64,000 nt of DNA from Muricomes sp049840515. GTDB lineage: Bacteria; Bacillota; Clostridia; Lachnospirales; Lachnospiraceae. This document shows, one piece after another, positions 26,058-35,441 of this stretch (position 1 is its first letter; each line of letters begins with the position of its first letter). The position numbers were made by a program, and so were the translations under genes. The stretch lies in NCBI GenBank assembly GCA_049840515.1, contig JASGKW010000016.1, positions 1 to 64,000 on the forward strand, read 5' to 3'. The notes below the pieces were generated by a model, which was not told the DNA's origin, did no database searches, and saw nothing but the letters and a program-made list of their open reading frames with translations.

Positions 26058-26867
26058 ATGATATCAGGAATTTTAATCGCTGCTGCAATTGTCGGCGGCA
26101 CTGGATTACTCATCGGTGTTTTCCTCGGAGTATCGGACAAAAAGTTTGCCATAGAAGTGGACGAGAGGGAGGCGGCTGTGCTGGACGCGCTCCCCGGAAA
26201 TAACTGTGGCGCCTGCGGATATCCCGGATGTTCTGGTCTTGCCGCCGCTATTGCGGGGGGCACAGCCGATGTAGGTGCATGTCCTGTGGGCGGTGCGCCT
26301 GTAGCCGAAAAAATCGGGGAAATCATGGGGGTGGCTGCGGGAGAACAGCTCCGCGAGACTGCGTTTGTGAAATGTGCCGGAACCTGTGAGAAAGCAAAGA
26401 ATGAGTATCAGTATTTTGGAATTGAAGACTGTATCACAGCAAATTTAATGCAGGATGGCGGTCCTAAGGGATGCAGCTATGGCTGTCTTGGCTTTGGCAC
26501 ATGTGTGAAAGTCTGTCCCTTTGATGCGATACATATTATGGATGGCATTGCATTGGTAGACAAGGAAAAATGTAAGGCATGTAAAAAATGTGTGGCGGTA
26601 TGTCCAAAGAATCTGATAGAAATGATTCCTTATGAACAAAAACATTTTGTGCAGTGTAACTCACATGACAATGGAAAAACAGTGAGGGCTACCTGTGAAG
26701 CTGGCTGTATCGGATGCCGTATCTGCGAGAGGAACTGTGAAGTAAAAGCGGTAGTAGTCACAGATAATCTATCGTACATAGATGTCAATAAATGTACAAA
26801 TTGCGGTATCTGTGCTGAAAAATGCCCAAGGAAAATTATTACTCCGGGACAAATTGCAGTTTCCTGA
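26058..26867 (+). CDS. rnfB: RnfB, iron-sulfur subunit of Rnf complex
   Basis: 269 residues. One N-terminal membrane helix is followed by the four-Cys motif NNCGACGYPGCSGLA, then further ferredoxin motifs CVKVCPFDAI, CKACKKCVAVCP, CIGCRICERNC and CTNCGICAEKCP. RnfB takes electrons from (or gives them to) soluble ferredoxin. It closes the rnfCDGEAB operon, the gene order known from acetogens and other Clostridia. A terminator follows 20 bases later. Confidence 0.96.
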   Translation: MISGILIAAAIVGGTGLLIGVFLGVSDKKFAIEVDEREAAVLDALPGNNCGACGYPGCSGLAAAIAGGTADVGACPVGGAPVAEKIGEIMGVAAGEQLRETAFVKCAGTCEKAKNEYQYFGIEDCITANLMQDGGPKGCSYGCLGFGTCVKVCPFDAIHIMDGIALVDKEKCKACKKCVAVCPKNLIEMIPYEQKHFVQCNSHDNGKTVRATCEAGCIGCRICERNCEVKAVVVTDNLSYIDVNKCTNCGICAEKCPRKIITPGQIAVS

Positions 26868-26889
26868 AGATAAAGAAAAAAGAATATGC

Positions 26890-26949
26890 AAAGAAGTTAC
26901 AGTTTGGTCCTCAATCTGGCCGGGCTGTAACTTCTTTTTCTGTAAGGCA
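26890..26949 (+). terminator. Rho-independent terminator after rnfB
   Basis: AAAGAAGTTACAG (26890-26902) pairs with CTGTAACTTCTTT (26935 on) and runs into five T; a 32-base loop contains a smaller GGCCGG-type fold. Confidence 0.75.
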
Positions 26950-27014
26950 ATTACAATCGAACACGTGATTGCATTCTAAAAGTCAATATGCTATGATAAT
27001 GGCTGGAGGCTAAT

Positions 27015-27371
27015 ATGAGGAAAAATGATTTTTTATTAATTGGGATTATATTGATTCTTGCACTTGCTGTATCCGGATACCATTTCCTGAAAAAGGACAG
27101 TGGAGCTGGCAAGGTTGTCGTCACTGTGGATGGCGATTTATATGGAGAATATGATTTATCCAAAGACCAGACTATAGATATCGAAGGGATGAACACACTT
27201 CAAATTGAGGATAATGAGGCGCGTATGGCAAGCGCAACCTGTCCTGACAAGCTATGTGTACACCAGCGGGCGATTTCCAGAGCTGGGGAGAGCATTATCT
27301 GTCTTCCGAATAAAGTTGTGGTAACCATTGAAGGCGGAGAAAAACAGGAAGTGGATGCCATATCAAATTGA
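27015..27371 (+). CDS. NusG domain II-containing protein, membrane-anchored
   Basis: 118 residues: an N-terminal signal anchor (residues 6-24) and an extracytoplasmic beta domain of the NusG-II type ending in CPDKLCVHQRAIS, GESIICLPNKVVVTIEG. The two CPDKxC cysteines and the later IICLP are conserved in the family. It is not the transcription factor NusG. Its standard place next to rnf genes and a Gx transporter suggests a role in redox or flavin/quinone physiology of the Rnf complex; the function is not established. Confidence 0.88.
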   Translation: MRKNDFLLIGIILILALAVSGYHFLKKDSGAGKVVVTVDGDLYGEYDLSKDQTIDIEGMNTLQIEDNEARMASATCPDKLCVHQRAISRAGESIICLPNKVVVTIEGGEKQEVDAISN

Positions 27372-27414
27372 CGAATTTGAGTTTGACAAATAAGAAAAGT
27401 AAGAGGATAACTTT

Positions 27415-27909
27415 ATGAAAACCAAAGTGGCTTATTTTGGAGTGTTTACGGCCCTTGCATTAATTTTCAGCTATGTGGAGATGCTGATTCCCATTCAGTT
27501 TGGTATTCCTGGGATTAAGCTTGGACTTGCCAACCTGCTGATTGTCATTATTTTGTACAAAGCCGGACCGAAGGAAGCTTTTCTTCTCTCTGTTGTGCGG
27601 ATTGTACTGGCAGGCTTTATGTTCAGCAATTTATTCAGTATACTTTACAGTCTCGCAGGGGGAATGTTAAGTTTAATTGTGATGTGTCTCTGCAAGCGGA
27701 GAGAAGGCTTCAGCATAATCGGAGTGAGTATTGCGGGGGGCGTATTCCATAATATAGGACAGCTTCTTATGGCTATGGCTGTTGTACAGACATTTAATAT
27801 AGGTTACTATTTCCCGGTTCTTTTGGTGGCGGGAGTGATAACCGGCATGATAATAGGTGTCATCTCCACCGAAGTACTGAAAAGGCTGAAAAATTTAACA
27901 CTAATCTGA
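27415..27909 (+). CDS. Gx transporter family protein (heptaprenyl diphosphate synthase component I-like)
   Basis: 164 residues, five to six membrane segments. The opening MKTKVAYFGVFTALALIFSY, PGIKLGLANLLIVIILY and GGVFHNIGQLLMAM match the family, which is often mis-named from its old HepST annotation. It resembles ECF-type substrate-binding subunits, so a vitamin or isoprenoid-related transport role is possible. Linked to the NusG-II gene 43 bases upstream and to ruvA 27 bases downstream. Confidence 0.88.
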   Translation: MKTKVAYFGVFTALALIFSYVEMLIPIQFGIPGIKLGLANLLIVIILYKAGPKEAFLLSVVRIVLAGFMFSNLFSILYSLAGGMLSLIVMCLCKRREGFSIIGVSIAGGVFHNIGQLLMAMAVVQTFNIGYYFPVLLVAGVITGMIIGVISTEVLKRLKNLTLI

Positions 27910-27936
27910 TTTATCCTGGAAGAAAAGAGGAAATTT

Positions 27937-28542
27937 ATGATTTCATATATTCGAGGTGAACTTGCCGCAGTGGAAACGGAAAAAGTAATTGTAGATGTGG
28001 GAGGAGTGGGATATGGAATCTATATGCCGGCCCAGGCCATGAGTCTTCTGCCATCCCCCGGAAATGAAGTGAAAATTCATACATATTTGAATGTGCGGGA
28101 AGATGCCATGCAATTATTTGGGTTTCTCACAAGAGATGACTTAGAGGTATTCCGCCTTGTTATCGGGGTCAGCGGAATTGGCCCCAAGGGAGGATTAAGT
28201 ATTCTTTCCCAGCTTTCACCGGATTCTCTTCGCTTTGCAGTTATGTCAGGGGATGTTAAGGCAATTTCTGCCGCACCGGGCATCGGCAAGAAGACCGCGG
28301 AGAAGCTCATTATCGAGCTGAAAGATAAGCTCAGCATAGAGGATGTGCTGAATAACGCCATACAGGAATCAGAAGCCGATTTTACCCCTGGAAACTCCAA
28401 TGGAATTCAGGCTGAGGCGGCACAGGCCCTTGTGGCGCTGGGGTATGGAAATGCAGAAAGTCTCCGGGTAGTAAAGGCGGTCAATCTGGAGAATCCGACG
28501 GTAGAAGAACTGTTAAAAGAAGCTTTGAAAAAAATGTTTTGA
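27937..28542 (+). CDS. ruvA: Holliday junction DNA helicase subunit RuvA
   Basis: 201 residues. The OB-fold N-terminal domain (MISYIRGELAAVE, IVDVGGVGYGI), the helix-hairpin-helix pair (VIGVSGIGPKGGLSIL, AAPGIGKKTAEKLIIELKDK) and the small C-terminal domain that contacts RuvB (EAAQALVALGYGNAES) are all present. It binds four-way junctions as a tetramer. AGAGG precedes the ATG and ruvB follows 14 bases after the stop. Confidence 0.97.
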   Translation: MISYIRGELAAVETEKVIVDVGGVGYGIYMPAQAMSLLPSPGNEVKIHTYLNVREDAMQLFGFLTRDDLEVFRLVIGVSGIGPKGGLSILSQLSPDSLRFAVMSGDVKAISAAPGIGKKTAEKLIIELKDKLSIEDVLNNAIQESEADFTPGNSNGIQAEAAQALVALGYGNAESLRVVKAVNLENPTVEELLKEALKKMF

Positions 28543-28556
28543 TATAGAGGAAGAGT

Positions 28557-29552
28557 ATGGGAAAAAGAATCATAACAACAGAAAGTTTGGATGAAGATAT
28601 CAAGATTGAGGGCAGTCTGCGCCCGCAGTTTCTGGATGAATATATTGGACAGGAGAAGGCAAAAGGAACCTTGAATATTTATATCAAGGCTGCCAAGGAA
28701 AGAAATGAAGCCCTGGACCATGTGCTGTTTTACGGCCCTCCGGGCCTTGGAAAGACCACTCTGGCGGGAATTATAGCAAATGAGATGGGTGTGAATATTA
28801 AGATTACTTCCGGTCCGGCCATCGAGAAGCCAGGGGAGATTGCGGCAATTCTGAACAATCTTCAGGAGAACGACATACTCTTTGTGGACGAGATACACAG
28901 ACTCAACAGGCAGGTGGAAGAGGTACTGTATCCGGCAATGGAGGATTATGCCATTGATATTATGATTGGGAAGGGCGCCACAGCCCGCTCCATCCGCCTG
29001 GATTTGCCCCGGTTCACTCTGGTGGGGGCTACGACCAGAGCCGGAATGCTCACAGCTCCCCTGCGCGACAGATTTGGGGTAGTGAATCATCTGGAGTTTT
29101 ACACAGAAGAGGAATTAAAAACTATTATTCTGAGGTCGGCGAAGGTGCTGGAGGTAGAAATTGATGAGAAGGGGGCCGTGGAGCTGGCAAAGCGTTCAAG
29201 AGGGACCCCCCGTCTTGCAAATCGCCTGCTAAAGAGAGTCCGGGATTTTGCACAGGTAAAATATGACGGTGTCATCACGGAGGACGTCGCTCATTATGCA
29301 CTGGATATGCTGGACGTGGATAAGTATGGCCTGGATCATATTGACCGTAACATTCTACAGACTATGATAGAAAAATTCCAGGGAGGGCCTGTGGGTCTGG
29401 ACACATTGGCGGCAACTATCTCAGAAGATTCAGGTACTCTGGAAGATGTATATGAGCCGTATCTGTTAAAAACAGGGTTTATCCAGAGAACACCCAGAGG
29501 AAGAGTGGCTACAGAGCTGGCTTACCATCATCTGGGATTACCTTATGATTAA
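28557..29552 (+). CDS. ruvB: Holliday junction branch-migration ATPase RuvB
   Basis: 331 residues, normal length. Walker A GPPGLGKTTLAG, Walker B FVDEIHRL, sensor 1 GATTRAGMLT, and sensor 2 RGTPRLANRLLKRVRDFA are intact; the winged-helix C-terminus ends FIQRTPRGRVATELAYHHLGL. RuvB hexamers drive branch migration with RuvA. The stop is followed by an intergenic stem-loop repeat. Confidence 0.98.
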   Translation: MGKRIITTESLDEDIKIEGSLRPQFLDEYIGQEKAKGTLNIYIKAAKERNEALDHVLFYGPPGLGKTTLAGIIANEMGVNIKITSGPAIEKPGEIAAILNNLQENDILFVDEIHRLNRQVEEVLYPAMEDYAIDIMIGKGATARSIRLDLPRFTLVGATTRAGMLTAPLRDRFGVVNHLEFYTEEELKTIILRSAKVLEVEIDEKGAVELAKRSRGTPRLANRLLKRVRDFAQVKYDGVITEDVAHYALDMLDVDKYGLDHIDRNILQTMIEKFQGGPVGLDTLAATISEDSGTLEDVYEPYLLKTGFIQRTPRGRVATELAYHHLGLPYD

Positions 29553-29568
29553 AACAAGATGTTTTATC

Positions 29569-29613
29569 AGTCACAGTTCAGGCCTGACGGCTCGGATTGG
29601 CTGAACTGTTTCT
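29569..29613. repeat. Intergenic stem-loop repeat, copy 2
   Basis: AGTCACAGTTCAG (29569-29581) pairs with CTGAACTGTTTCT (29601-29613) with two mismatches, around a 19-base loop ending in TTGG. It starts 17 bases after the ruvB stop. Confidence 0.75.
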
Positions 29614-29635
29614 AAATTAAACTGTAAAAAAGTGG

Positions 29636-29664
29636 TTGGTTTTTGTTTTCATATAGTTTATAAT
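29636..29664 (+). promoter_or_regulatory. Sigma-A promoter for zapA
   Basis: TTGGTT (29636-29641), 17 bp, TATAAT (29659-29664), then GAGGAGG before the start codon. Confidence 0.65.
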
Positions 29665-29692
29665 AACAGGTAAGAAACGCGAGGAGGATGCT

Positions 29693-30103
29693 ATGAGTTC
29701 AGCAAAACATTTCACAGAAGTCTTAATTGGAGGGAAAGTCTACACACTGAGTGGATTTGAAGGTGAAGAGTATCTCCAGAAAGTTTCTTCCTATCTGAAC
29801 CATAAGATTACAGAATGTGCCAATAGTGAGGGGTATAGAAAGCAAAGTGCTGATACCCGTAATGTGCTCCTTGCCCTGAATATCGCAGATGACTACTTTA
29901 AAGCGAAGAAGCAGGGTGATTCCCTGGAGAATGATATCGAACTGAAAGACAAAGAGATGTACGATTTAAAGCACGAATTGATTTCCGTTCAGATAAAACT
30001 GGAAAATGCGGAAAAAGAACTGGCAAAGATGAAGGAAGAGAATAACGATTTACAGATGCAGATTGTAAAATTAGAAACGGAAATGAAAAACCGTAGAAAG
30101 TAA
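29693..30103 (+). CDS. zapA: Cell division protein ZapA
   Basis: 136 residues. The N-terminal domain (FTEVLIGGKVYTLSGFEGEEYLQKVSSYLNHK) is ZapA-like and is followed by RNVLLALNIADDYFK. The C-terminal half (residues 75-136) is a charged coiled coil, longer than in the shortest family members. ZapA bundles FtsZ filaments at mid-cell. A hairpin follows the stop. Confidence 0.85.
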   Translation: MSSAKHFTEVLIGGKVYTLSGFEGEEYLQKVSSYLNHKITECANSEGYRKQSADTRNVLLALNIADDYFKAKKQGDSLENDIELKDKEMYDLKHELISVQIKLENAEKELAKMKEENNDLQMQIVKLETEMKNRRK

Positions 30104-30107
30104 AGAC

Positions 30108-30138
30108 AGGATGTTGCAAAATGCAAATGCAACATCCT
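30108..30138 (+). terminator. Hairpin terminator after zapA
   Basis: AGGATGTTGCA pairs with TGCAACATCCT over a 9-base loop. Only a short T-rich tail (CCTTTCATTT) follows, so termination may be partial. Confidence 0.6.
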
Positions 30139-30200
30139 CCTTTCATTTAAAATAGCATTAGAAGTCCAACAGATATAAGCAATAAGCAGGAGGAACAGAT

Positions 30201-32609
30201 TTGACGGACAGGACAAAGGTTGAGATACTTGCACCCGCAGGCTCTTACTTAAGTTTTCGGGCGGCGATTGCAGCAGGTGCGGATGCGGTGTACGCAGGAG
30301 GTCCCCGGTTCGGGGCGAGAGCTTTCGCGGACAACTTTACAGAGGAAGAATTGCTGGAGGCTATTGACTATGCACATCTCCACGGGCGCAGGCTTTATCT
30401 GACGGTAAATACACTTTTAAAAGATAAGGAGCTGGATGAGCTTCATGATTATATTGAACCTTTTTACCGCCGCGGGCTGGACGCAGTGATTGTCCAGGAT
30501 ATTGGAGTTTTTTCCTATGTGAGAGAATATTTTCCGGACATGGATATCCATGTGAGTACTCAGATGACAGTGACAAATACAGAGGGAGCTCTGTTTTTGC
30601 AGGAGCAGGGGGCGAAAAGAATTGTTCCGTCAAGGGAGTTATCTTTGCAGGAGATACGTCATATATCAGATTATACGGATTTGGAGATAGAGTGCTTTGT
30701 ACACGGTGCGCTCTGCTATAGTTATTCAGGCCAATGCCTTTTGAGCAGTCTCATTGGCGGCAGAAGCGGGAACAGAGGACAGTGTGCACAGCCCTGCAGG
30801 CTGCCATATACTGTAAATGGAAAAAAAGAGTACGTTCTGAGTTTGAAAGATATTTGTACTCTGGAATTAATCCCGGATATGGTGGAGGCGGGAATCTGCT
30901 CCTTCAAAATAGAGGGACGCATGAAAAAGCCGGAATATGTGGCACTTGTCACGTCCATGTACCGCAAATACACAGACCTTTATCTCAGGAAAGGAAGAAA
31001 AGAATTTAAGGTATTGCCTGAAGATAAAGAGATGCTGCTGGATATTTATAACCGGGGCGGATTCAGTGAAGGGTATTATAAACAGCACAACAGCAGGGAT
31101 ATGCTTTCCCTCAATCGTTCCAACCATGCCGGAGTGCCTGTGCTGAAAGTTCTTTCACAGAAAGGCCGTGAGATAAAGGGGGAGGCACTTACAGATATTC
31201 ACAGAGGAGATATTTTGGAGATTTCCTGGAATCAGGAAAATGCTTCTGAGAAGAACAACTATACATTTGGAAATGAAGTTCCAAAGGGCGATATAACACA
31301 GATTCTTGCTCCAAAGGGAGTAGTCTGTCCGAAAGGTACGGTACTGTACCGCATCCGCAGACAGGAGCTTCTGGAGAGAATGCAGGGCTTATATGAAACT
31401 GGAATTGTGCAGGAGGCCATATGGGGAAGTTTTTGGGCTGCCCCCGGAGAACCGGCTGTTCTTACCGCAGGTTATGAAGATATTTCTGTGACAGTTCAGA
31501 CGGAAGAAAAAACAGAAGAGGCGAAAAGCCAGCCGATGGAAGAGAGCAGAATCAGAAAACAGCTTATGAAGACCGGGAACACAGAATTTGTGTTTGAGAC
31601 ACTGGATATTTCAGTTGAGGGAGCAATTTTTCTGCCTATGCAGAGAATAAATGAACTGAGACGGAAAGCTCTGGAGCAGCTTGTTCTTGAAATCTGTCAG
31701 AAATATCACAGAGATGGTGATATACTGCCTCAAAACACGTTCAAGATTTCTGCAATGGAAAGTAGTTCAAAACTATCTGGAAAAAAGCCTTATTTGTCTG
31801 TTTTGGCAGAGACAGAAGTACAGGTCAGAGCGGCAGTCAAGTGTCCTGATGTAAGGAGAATTTATCTGGAAACTTTTCTTTATGAAAATAGTTCAAGAGA
31901 GTCCATGTGTAAGGAATTGTGTGCGGAGGCTGCCCAAAATGGAAAAGAAATTTTTCTTGCCATGCCCCATATCTTCCGCAGAGAAGCAATTGCTTTCTTT
32001 GAAAAAAGATATCCCTCCTTCCTGGAAATGGGATTTGACGGATTTCTGATTCGCAATTATGAAAGTTTTCATTTTTTAATGAGGCAGGGATTTGACAAAA
32101 AGATTATATTGGACCATAATCTATATGTATTTAATCCCTCAGCAAAGGAATTCTGGAACAGACAGGGAGTGGATTCTTTTACCGCACCTGTTGAATTGAA
32201 CAGAACAGAATTGGAAAGACTTGGAATATCACAGTCGGAGCTGATTGTTTATGGAAATCTGCCCGTAATGCTGTCGGCCCAGTGTATTATAAATACGACA
32301 GAGGGATGCACCGGAAAGCCGGGCGTCCTGAAAATAAGAGATAGATATCAAAAGGAATTTCCGGTGAGAAACTGCTGTGCATTTTGTTACAATATAATAT
32401 ACAACACAGCTCCTTTATTTCTGCTGGATGAGAGAGAAGAAATTCTCAATCTGGCTCCGGCAGGACTTAGAATTCAGTTTACACAGGAGAATGAGGCTCA
32501 GGTGGAATCTATTCTCAGCACATACAGAACTGTTTATGCTGAGGGAAGACAGGGCGAAATACCAGATATGGAATTTACCAGAGGTCACTTTAAACGGGGA
32601 ATAATTTAG
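30201..32609 (+). CDS. U32 family peptidase (RlhA/YhbU-like), long form with collagenase-like C-terminal domain
   Basis: 802 residues from a TTG start 6 bases after CAGGAGGA. The U32 core opens EILAPAGSYLSFRAAIAAGADAVYAGG, and the family signature is seen in ECFVHGALCYSYSGQCLLSS followed by GNRGQCAQPCR; these cysteines are conserved in enzymes that modify tRNA/rRNA with prephenate-derived hydroxylation. The C-terminal half (from about residue 520, KKPYLSVLAETEVQV) is the DUF3656-type extension ending with NCCAFCYNIIYN. Old naming as protease rests on collagenase-like relatives; an RNA hydroxylation role is more likely from family knowledge. Confidence 0.9.
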   Translation: MTDRTKVEILAPAGSYLSFRAAIAAGADAVYAGGPRFGARAFADNFTEEELLEAIDYAHLHGRRLYLTVNTLLKDKELDELHDYIEPFYRRGLDAVIVQDIGVFSYVREYFPDMDIHVSTQMTVTNTEGALFLQEQGAKRIVPSRELSLQEIRHISDYTDLEIECFVHGALCYSYSGQCLLSSLIGGRSGNRGQCAQPCRLPYTVNGKKEYVLSLKDICTLELIPDMVEAGICSFKIEGRMKKPEYVALVTSMYRKYTDLYLRKGRKEFKVLPEDKEMLLDIYNRGGFSEGYYKQHNSRDMLSLNRSNHAGVPVLKVLSQKGREIKGEALTDIHRGDILEISWNQENASEKNNYTFGNEVPKGDITQILAPKGVVCPKGTVLYRIRRQELLERMQGLYETGIVQEAIWGSFWAAPGEPAVLTAGYEDISVTVQTEEKTEEAKSQPMEESRIRKQLMKTGNTEFVFETLDISVEGAIFLPMQRINELRRKALEQLVLEICQKYHRDGDILPQNTFKISAMESSSKLSGKKPYLSVLAETEVQVRAAVKCPDVRRIYLETFLYENSSRESMCKELCAEAAQNGKEIFLAMPHIFRREAIAFFEKRYPSFLEMGFDGFLIRNYESFHFLMRQGFDKKIILDHNLYVFNPSAKEFWNRQGVDSFTAPVELNRTELERLGISQSELIVYGNLPVMLSAQCIINTTEGCTGKPGVLKIRDRYQKEFPVRNCCAFCYNIIYNTAPLFLLDEREEILNLAPAGLRIQFTQENEAQVESILSTYRTVYAEGRQGEIPDMEFTRGHFKRGII

Positions 32610-32623
32610 AGATAGGTGGAAAA

Positions 32624-34051
32624 GTGGTTAATATATTAGTCGAATTATCAAAGTATATCATAATTATACTGATGTCAGTTTATACATTTTCATGTTTTTC
32701 CGTATTTGCGCAGGCATATGAGGAAGATAAGAAATGGATATTGCTGCGTCAAAACATACTGATGTTTTTAATGCAGTTTACAGCATATTTTGTGATGTAT
32801 CTGCAGATAAAAGAGAAAAAGCTTTTGTTCTTCTACGGGGCGCAGCTTTTACTTTTGATTGCGGTACTTGTGTTCTACCGGATTCTTTATCCAAAAGTAT
32901 CCCGGCTGGTTCTCAATAATATGTGCATGCTGCTTAGTATTGGGTTTATCATGATTACAAGGCTGACCTACTCGAAGGCTGTGAAGCAGTTCATATTTGC
33001 CACGATAGGAATAGTCGTAGGGCTGTTTGTCCCGGTGATTATAAGAAAGCTTAGGGCGCTGAAGGACTGGACGTATATTTACGCGGGGACGGGCATTTTG
33101 GCGCTGACCGCAGTTGCCGTTCTGGGGCGATTTTCGGATGGCGCAAAGCTGGGCTTCACCATAGCCGGATTTGGAATCCAGCCTTCGGAATTTGTGAAAA
33201 TATTATTTGTATTTTACGTCGCGGCCAGTTTGAATAAGTCCACGGAATTTAAAAATGTAGTGATAACCACAGCAGTGGCGGGGCTGCATGTATTAATCCT
33301 TGTTCTCTCCACGGATTTGGGGGCGGCACTGATTATGTTTGTGGTATACCTGATAATGCTTTATGTGGCAACGAGACAGCCGCTGTATGCCCTGGCTGGA
33401 ATCATAGCGGGCAGCGGGGCTGCGGTTGTGGGGTACCGTCTGTTTTATCATATCCAGGTGAGAGTTTCTGCCTGGAAGGACCCCTTTGCTTCCTACAGTG
33501 AGGGCGGTTATCAGCTTGCCCAGTCACTCTTTGCAATCGGGACTGGAAGCTGGTTTGGAATGGGCCTGTTTCAGGGGCTTCCTGACAGTATCCCCGTGGC
33601 GGCGGAGGATTTCATATTTTCTGCAATCTCTGAGGAGCTGGGTCTGATTTTTGCACTGTGTCTGATTCTGGTATGTGTGAGCTGCTATGTGATGTTTTTG
33701 AATATTGCTATGGAAATCCACAACCAGTTCTATAAATTGATTGCTCTTGGCCTTGGAACCTGTTATATTTTCCAGGTATTTCTGACAATTGGCGGCGTCA
33801 CCAAGTTTATTCCGTCCACCGGAGTTACACTGCCCCTGGTCAGCTATGGCGGAAGTTCTATGCTCAGCTCCATGATTATGTTTGGAATTATACAGGGACT
33901 GTATATTTTAAGGGAAGACGAGGAAGAAATTATTGAGAAGAGAAGAGAAAGAGAAGTTCGAAGAAGTGAATCGTCAGAAAAGAAACCACGGAAAAAACAG
34001 CAGCGGAAAAAACCCGCGTTTGAAGAAGTCCCGAAACAAAGAGTTCGCTAG
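32624..34051 (+). CDS. FtsW/RodA/SpoVE family peptidoglycan glycosyltransferase
   Basis: 475 residues from a GTG with TAGGTGGA upstream. Ten or so membrane segments; SEDS signatures include AGFGIQPSEFVKILFVFYVA, STDLGAALIMFVVYLIMLY, FAAI-like FIFSAISEELGLIFAL and TGVTLPLVSYGGSSML. SEDS proteins polymerise lipid II with a partner class B PBP, encoded immediately downstream. The C-terminal 40 residues (435-475) are a very basic Lys/Arg tail that overlaps the PBP start region. Elongation, division or sporulation role cannot be told from sequence. Confidence 0.92.
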   Translation: MVNILVELSKYIIIILMSVYTFSCFSVFAQAYEEDKKWILLRQNILMFLMQFTAYFVMYLQIKEKKLLFFYGAQLLLLIAVLVFYRILYPKVSRLVLNNMCMLLSIGFIMITRLTYSKAVKQFIFATIGIVVGLFVPVIIRKLRALKDWTYIYAGTGILALTAVAVLGRFSDGAKLGFTIAGFGIQPSEFVKILFVFYVAASLNKSTEFKNVVITTAVAGLHVLILVLSTDLGAALIMFVVYLIMLYVATRQPLYALAGIIAGSGAAVVGYRLFYHIQVRVSAWKDPFASYSEGGYQLAQSLFAIGTGSWFGMGLFQGLPDSIPVAAEDFIFSAISEELGLIFALCLILVCVSCYVMFLNIAMEIHNQFYKLIALGLGTCYIFQVFLTIGGVTKFIPSTGVTLPLVSYGGSSMLSSMIMFGIIQGLYILREDEEEIIEKRREREVRRSESSEKKPRKKQQRKKPAFEEVPKQRVR

Positions 34052-35441
34052 AGTAACCTACTTTTTTGTCGCTCTGTTTCTGGCTTTGATGTCTTATATC
34101 GTATATTTTAATATTGTGCGCGCGAAAACCATTGTAAACAGTCCTTATAATGAAAGGCAGGATGCTTTTGCGGACAGAATTATACGCGGAAGTATTGTGG
34201 ACAGAAATGGAAATGTTCTCGCCGAGACAAATGTCGGGGAGGATGGGAGCGAAGTCCGAAGTTACCCTTATGGGGCGGCATTTGCCCATGTTATCGGATA
34301 TAGTTATCCTTCAGCGGGGAAGAGCGGTCTGGAGTCCGTGGAGAATTTTGAACTTCTTAACTCCAATGCCTTTTTTGTACAGAAAATCATGAATGGATTT
34401 AAAGATGAAAAAAATATGGGGGATACAGTTGTCACAACTCTGGACGCAGATTTACAGCAGGCCGCCTACGATGCTCTTGGAGCAAACAAAGGGGCTGTTG
34501 TGGTGATGGAGGCAAGCACAGGTAAAATTCTGACCATGGTTTCCGGACCATCCTATGATCCAAACAGTGTGGAGAGCAACTTGGATGCTTTGAATGCGGA
34601 TGACACGGAAAGTCCTCTGTTGAATCGTGCCACTCAGGGATTGTATGCACCTGGCTCCACATTTAAAGTTGTAACAGCGCTGGAGTATATGCGGGAACAC
34701 GCAGATTATGCCAATTACAGCTATGAGTGCACAGGCTCGATAACAGCGGACGGCTCCACAATCAACTGTTTTGATAATATAGCCCATGGGGTGGAGGATT
34801 TGAGAAGTTCCATGGCAAATTCATGTAACTCCTCTTTTGCAAATATTGGGCTTTCCTTAAATAAAACTGCATTCCGAAGTACAGCGGAGGAGCTGCTGTT
34901 TAATAAAAGACTTCCCTCCGTGCTGGATTCATCCAAAAGCTCTTTCAAGATTACGGAGAATTCGAGCAGCTTCGATATGATGACTACAGCAATGGGGCAG
35001 GGCGAGACTATGGTCAGCCCGTACCATATGGCACTGATTACAGCGGCCATTGCCAACGGCGGGACGCTGATGGAGCCATATCTTGTTGAAAAAGTGACAA
35101 ATTATACAGGAGCGGAAATACGCAAAAATGTGCCGAAAAGTTATAAGAAGCTGATGACACTGGAAGAAGCTGCACAGCTGAAAGATTATATGAAAGCTGT
35201 CGTAGATGAGGGAACCGCATCAATGATGAGCGGAGGTCCTTATACTGTCGCAGGAAAAACCGGTACAGCGGAATACAGTATGGAAGACGGCGAGAAGACC
35301 CACTCCTGGTTCATGGGCTTTACCAACGTGGACAATCCTGAGCTTGTCATCAGTGTAATCATAGAAGGCTATGATGGCAATGCCGGCGCAAAGGCCGTGC
35401 CTATAGCAAAACAGATATTGGACTCTTACTATATAAAGTAA
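33933..35441 (+). CDS. Penicillin-binding protein, class B-type transpeptidase (PbpA-like)
   Basis: About 502 residues. One membrane anchor (YFFVALFLALMSYIVYF) follows a basic cytoplasmic tail; transpeptidase motifs are SxxK in APGSTFKVVTAL, SxN in SMANSCNSSFA and KTGT in VAGKTGTAEYS. The pedestal domain is short, as in PbpA-type proteins paired with an FtsW. The start is uncertain: TTG 33933 has GAGGAAG six bases upstream but lies 119 bases inside the upstream gene; a GTG at 33966 is an alternative with a poorer site. Crosslinks peptidoglycan outside the membrane with its SEDS partner. Confidence 0.9.
   Translation: MRREEKEKFEEVNRQKRNHGKNSSGKNPRLKKSRNKEFARVTYFFVALFLALMSYIVYFNIVRAKTIVNSPYNERQDAFADRIIRGSIVDRNGNVLAETNVGEDGSEVRSYPYGAAFAHVIGYSYPSAGKSGLESVENFELLNSNAFFVQKIMNGFKDEKNMGDTVVTTLDADLQQAAYDALGANKGAVVVMEASTGKILTMVSGPSYDPNSVESNLDALNADDTESPLLNRATQGLYAPGSTFKVVTALEYMREHADYANYSYECTGSITADGSTINCFDNIAHGVEDLRSSMANSCNSSFANIGLSLNKTAFRSTAEELLFNKRLPSVLDSSKSSFKITENSSSFDMMTTAMGQGETMVSPYHMALITAAIANGGTLMEPYLVEKVTNYTGAEIRKNVPKSYKKLMTLEEAAQLKDYMKAVVDEGTASMMSGGPYTVAGKTGTAEYSMEDGEKTHSWFMGFTNVDNPELVISVIIEGYDGNAGAKAVPIAKQILDSYYIK

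Noticed and set aside
28407..29090. 227-codon - strand frame opposite ruvB
   Set aside because: Shadow of ruvB; no motif or start signal.
30201..32609. Collagenase/protease function for the U32 protein
   Set aside because: The conserved cysteines and family work on RlhA/TrhP point to RNA modification; protease naming is historical.
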